DNA of 64,000 nt. Origin: Kiloniella litopenaei (lineage in GTDB: Bacteria > Pseudomonadota > Alphaproteobacteria > Kiloniellales > Kiloniellaceae). Location: NCBI RefSeq assembly GCF_000982415.1, contig NZ_LANI01000029.1:1-64000 (forward strand). The letters are read 5' to 3'. Position numbers and translations under genes: made by a program. This document shows positions 61,074 through 64,000 of this stretch, in pieces. The notes under the pieces were generated by a model. That model did not search any database, had not been told where the DNA came from, and saw only the letters and a list, made by a program, of their open reading frames with translations. The stretch's first letter is position 1; each line of letters opens with the position of its first letter.

Positions 61074-64000
61074 TCACGCTACCGCCCTTGCGGTTACATC
61101 CTTGAGAACCTGGACGAGCGCCTTTACCTGACCGATCTCGAAGACGCCGCTCACGCCTTGGTCATCGATGTCAGTGAATGGGCTTTCATACAATCTGCGC
61201 GGGTCCATAGCACCGCGTTCCGTCAGGTGGTCAATGATGAGATCAACAAATTCTATCTGGTTCGAAGAGAGCACTTTTCCGTCAAGGAAGTTCGAGAAAG
61301 CTTTCTTTGCGGCCTCGCGATCCAAGCCGACGAGCGAGCGGATGAAGAGCCCGAGCCCACCTTCACCTCGAATACGCGAAAGTTCGGTGTCTTCCACCAC
61401 GCCTTCTTCAAGAAAGATGCGCTCAAGCTCGCCAATGTCCTGACTAGTGAGTTGCTCGTTACGCCTCAGTTTTTGGAGGACAATGTGTTCTCCGTGCTGC
61501 TCCAAGAAATGCCGGACTTTCATCATAAATCTGGCTTTGTCAGTGCCATTCCCGATGTCGGGCAAGACAACATCGCTGCCCTCACCTATCTCATCCTGAA
61601 AATCGGTGTAGACGATCTTTCGGGAGGCGGGTTCGATGAGCTTTACGAGACTGCGCAGCTTACGTCGCACCTCTTCAAGCATTGGCAGGGTCACGTCCTC
61701 CCAATACTCATCCGTTTGGAGTTCAAGGATCAGGTTCATCTGAGCTGCGACCATCGGCACATTGCCGAGCTCTTCGAGGGACGAAGCTATCTCCTGAATA
61801 CGCTTTTGAAACTTGGCGAGCGTGACATCTGAACGGAGTAGCGCAAGCTGCGCCAACAGAACCAAATAGTCGAACTGCTTCGCTTCGAGTTCATCGTCCT
61901 TGAGTGAGCTTGGCAGACCGGCGATGTGCTCAGTGAGTTCTAGGCGGTTCTCGATAGACAGGTCGCTCCAAGCGGCACGCGCTTGATACTTTTCAACATA
62001 GCGTCGCTTCGGCCTAACGATGAAGTTATCGACGTTCATGCCAATCACTTCGTCAAAGAGGCGCTGCTCTATCGAGTCCTTCAAATCAACTAACTCAACA
62101 TCGGCTCCCTCTTCGCTCTTCGCAATCTCATCCATGAGATCAACTCGGGCAACAAACAGCTTTTCGCTGATTGAAGGTGCGAGAGCACCATCGCTGGCTT
62201 TCGGGTTTTGATTGAAAAACTCGAAGTTCTGACAGAAGTCAAAAACCAGAAAGTTCTCTTTGTGCATGTCAGGCCCGAAGAGATCAGGGCACAGGCGCGT
62301 TCCGCGTCCGATCATCTGCCAGAACTTCGTTTTTGAACGTACGATTTTGAAGAAGACGAGGTTTACAACCTCAGGAACGTCGATTCCCGTATCCAGCATA
62401 TCGACTGAGATAGCGATGTGCGGAGGCTTCTTCGGATCGGAGAAGTCATCAATCAAAGACTGCGCGTAATCGACGCTGTAGTCGATGACCTGCGCAAACT
62501 GCCCCTTGAGATGAGGATAGTTCTTGTCAAAGCGTTCAGCGATGAACCTGGCGTGCTTGCTGTTCTTGGCGAAGATGATCGATTTTCCGAGACGATCACC
62601 TTCCTCGACCTTCAAGCCATTGGTCATCAGGTGCTCCAGCACCTTGTCCACGGTATCTGTGTTGAACAGCCACTTGTTGAGGTCTGACGCTTCAACCCTA
62701 TCGGGCCGTTCTTCGCCATCCTCTGTCCATTCAAGTGCATCCCATGCTTCCTTTTCCTCTTCGGAAAGATCGTCGTAATTGATCCCTTCTCGCTGGAATT
62801 TCAGAGGCACTGACACGGCGCGCGGCGGAACAAGGAAGCCGTCAGCCACAGCCTCATCAAGATCGTAGGAGTCAGTCGGTACGCCTTTCTCAAGCTCGAA
62901 GAGCGAGTAAGTATCGCGGTCAATTTCATCGCGGGGCGTAGCCGTCAGGCCGACCAGGAAGCTGTCAAAATACTCGAAGATGGCGCGGTATTTGCGATAA
63001 ACTGAGCGGTGCGCCTCATCGATGACCACCAGATCGAAGTGGCCTGGCCCGAAACGCCGCGCCCCGTCTTCCACCTCGTTGATCAGCCCCATCATGGTCG
63101 GATAGGTCGCAAGACAAATCCGCGCGCCGTTGTGGTCGTTTTTCTTAGGATCGTGCTTTTGAAGGAGGTTTGCACTCGGCGCAGACGGTAAGTGCGACTT
63201 AAAAGCGGCGTGGGCTTGGTTCACGAGGGCAATTCGGTCTGCAAGGAAAAGCACCCGCTTTACCCAATTCGCCCGCATGAGCTGATCTGTCAGGGCGATC
63301 ACGGTGCGGGTCTTGCCTGAACCTGTCGCCATAACCAACAAAGATTTACGCAAATGGTCTTTCTCGAACGCTTCGCCAACACGGCGAATTGCTCGGGTCT
63401 GGTAAAACCGCTCTACAATATCGGTATCGATTTTCACCTTAGTAAGATTTTTTCGACTTGAACGGCGCTGGTGCAGTAGCTCCAACTCAGCCTTCTTGTA
63501 AAAGCCCTGAACGGGCCGGGGCGGATATCGCGTATCGTCCCAGAGCCAGTGCTCATAGCCGTTGCTCAGGAAGATTACCGGACGCTGCCCGAGCTGCTCT
63601 TCGAGACAATCAGCATATAGCTTTGCCTGCTGCTGGCCCACGCGGGAGTCCTTCTTGGTCCGCTTGGCTTCAACGAGTCCGAGCGGTTTCCCGTCATTGC
63701 CCCAAAGAACATAGTCTACGAAGCCCTCTCCCGTGCTGTTCGGCATACCGAAAACAGGAAACTCGCGATCACGCTCTTGGTCGAGCGGCCACCCTGCCTC
63801 ATGTAAGAGTAGGTCGATGAATGCATCACGGGTCTTCTCTTCGTTGTAATCATGGGTATCAGGCGCGGCTTGGTTGGCCTTCTTAGTTGCCGCAATCTCG
63901 GCCTGAAGGCGCTTGATCTCTTCATTGAGTTTTTCGCGTTCAGCCTCGGTCGCAAGCCGCGCTGCCTGCTCTTGCTCCAGTGCCTTCTCGCGCGCATCGA
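61074..64000 (-). CDS. hsdR: Type I restriction enzyme R subunit HsdR (5' end beyond window)
   Basis: The frame is open to the right edge: 975 codons before the stop, with no need for an internal start at 63746. The visible N-terminal part is a charged coiled coil (EQEQAARLATEAEREKLNEE), then LLHEAGWPLDQERDREFPV and the nuclease core GFVDYVLWGNDGKPLGLVEAKRT (in parts; Asp...Glu-Ala-Lys). Translocase motifs: MATGSGKTRT, VVIDEAHRS, GLTATPRDE, and QMIGRGTRL. A helical EcoEI-type C-terminal domain follows. The subunit translocates and cuts unmodified DNA. hsdM and hsdS should lie beyond the window. Base composition is richer in G+C than the genes left of 54 kb. Confidence 0.92.
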   Translation of the reverse strand, partial: DAREKALEQEQAARLATEAEREKLNEEIKRLQAEIAATKKANQAAPDTHDYNEEKTRDAFIDLLLHEAGWPLDQERDREFPVFGMPNSTGEGFVDYVLWGNDGKPLGLVEAKRTKKDSRVGQQQAKLYADCLEEQLGQRPVIFLSNGYEHWLWDDTRYPPRPVQGFYKKAELELLHQRRSSRKNLTKVKIDTDIVERFYQTRAIRRVGEAFEKDHLRKSLLVMATGSGKTRTVIALTDQLMRANWVKRVLFLADRIALVNQAHAAFKSHLPSAPSANLLQKHDPKKNDHNGARICLATYPTMMGLINEVEDGARRFGPGHFDLVVIDEAHRSVYRKYRAIFEYFDSFLVGLTATPRDEIDRDTYSLFELEKGVPTDSYDLDEAVADGFLVPPRAVSVPLKFQREGINYDDLSEEEKEAWDALEWTEDGEERPDRVEASDLNKWLFNTDTVDKVLEHLMTNGLKVEEGDRLGKSIIFAKNSKHARFIAERFDKNYPHLKGQFAQVIDYSVDYAQSLIDDFSDPKKPPHIAISVDMLDTGIDVPEVVNLVFFKIVRSKTKFWQMIGRGTRLCPDLFGPDMHKENFLVFDFCQNFEFFNQNPKASDGALAPSISEKLFVARVDLMDEIAKSEEGADVELVDLKDSIEQRLFDEVIGMNVDNFIVRPKRRYVEKYQARAAWSDLSIENRLELTEHIAGLPSSLKDDELEAKQFDYLVLLAQLALLRSDVTLAKFQKRIQEIASSLEELGNVPMVAAQMNLILELQTDEYWEDVTLPMLEEVRRKLRSLVKLIEPASRKIVYTDFQDEIGEGSDVVLPDIGNGTDKARFMMKVRHFLEQHGEHIVLQKLRRNEQLTSQDIGELERIFLEEGVVEDTELSRIRGEGGLGLFIRSLVGLDREAAKKAFSNFLDGKVLSSNQIEFVDLIIDHLTERGAMDPRRLYESPFTDIDDQGVSGVFEIGQVKALVQVLKDVTARAVA

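Noticed and set aside
60999-61832. Plus-strand open frame of 277 codons
   Set aside because: Overlaps the 3' end of hsdR and the start of the helicase on the opposite strand; its translation shows no family pattern.
63746-64000. hsdR start at ATG 63746
   Set aside because: The frame continues without a stop to the window edge and the upstream residues (LLHEAGWPLDQERDREFPV) belong to the HsdR nuclease domain, so the true start is outside.
1-64000. CRISPR array, rRNA or complete tRNA genes, prophage structural genes
   Set aside because: No regularly spaced repeats of CRISPR type, no rRNA-like sequence, no complete tRNA cloverleaf and no phage structural genes were seen on either strand.

Overview
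The window reads as chromosomal DNA of a heterotrophic, probably aquatic Alphaproteobacterium with moderate G+C (a Rhodospirillales-type organism is my inference; no rRNA or other marker gene is present to name it). The reasons are two complete TRAP transporters, alphaproteobacterial-style RpiR-controlled myo-inositol genes, a PspF/PspABC envelope-stress locus, a double-ATP-cone NrdA and dense short operons. Nearly all of bases 1-54,000 is ordinary, tightly packed chromosome. Bases 54,200-57,600 are AT-rich and littered with decayed mobile elements. Bases 57,600-64,000 are visibly richer in G+C and carry restriction/defence genes.

Layout. 1-0.55 kb: end of an IS1182-type transposase. 0.6-9.1 kb: scattered housekeeping and regulatory genes (PAS protein, GST, ArfB, SDR/LysR pair, AsnC/AzlCD amino-acid export, GNAT, a frameshifted solute-binding protein, a Kef-type antiporter). 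9.4-19.1 kb: a gamma-glutamyltransferase/M20 peptidase pair, a TRAP transporter with an M81 peptidase, and a divergent RpiR regulator with a D-threonine-aldolase-like enzyme. 19.1-23.5 kb: a cobalamin riboswitch followed by nrdAB; the small subunit has the residue set of class Ic (Mn/Fe, no tyrosyl radical) enzymes. 23.5-30 kb: 5-oxoprolinase pxpBCA, divergent from a second TRAP transporter and a winged-helix regulator. 30.2-34.1 kb: a GAF/Fis-type regulator, then pspF divergent from a sigma-54 promoter and pspABC. 34.1-38.9 kb: iron/siderophore uptake genes (TonB receptor, binding protein, DUF2218) with a divergent AraC regulator.

38.9-52.4 kb is a myo-inositol region: an RpiR regulator, an FbpABC/AfuABC-type ABC importer, an inositol-monophosphatase-family enzyme, and divergent iolG / iolCDEB. 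Similar GGAAT-N4-ATTCC-like sites lie in front of the regulator, the importer and both iol transcription units. The simplest reading is that a phosphorylated inositol (or other sugar phosphate) is imported intact, dephosphorylated in the cytoplasm and fed to the Iol pathway. 52.6-54.2 kb carries an orphan solute-binding protein and mtgA.

54.5-57.6 kb holds two copies of a degenerate repeat whose start resembles the 3' end of a tRNA gene, remnants of two IS6-family transposases and of a serine recombinase, and a tandem pair of related, unrecognised secreted proteins. 57.6-64 kb encodes a 1,127-residue superfamily 2 helicase with a possible C-terminal nuclease motif, immediately downstream of a type I restriction HsdR subunit that runs off the window edge. 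The best leads are the class Ic RNR under a B12 riboswitch, the inferred inositol-phosphate acquisition locus, and the HsdR-linked helicase.
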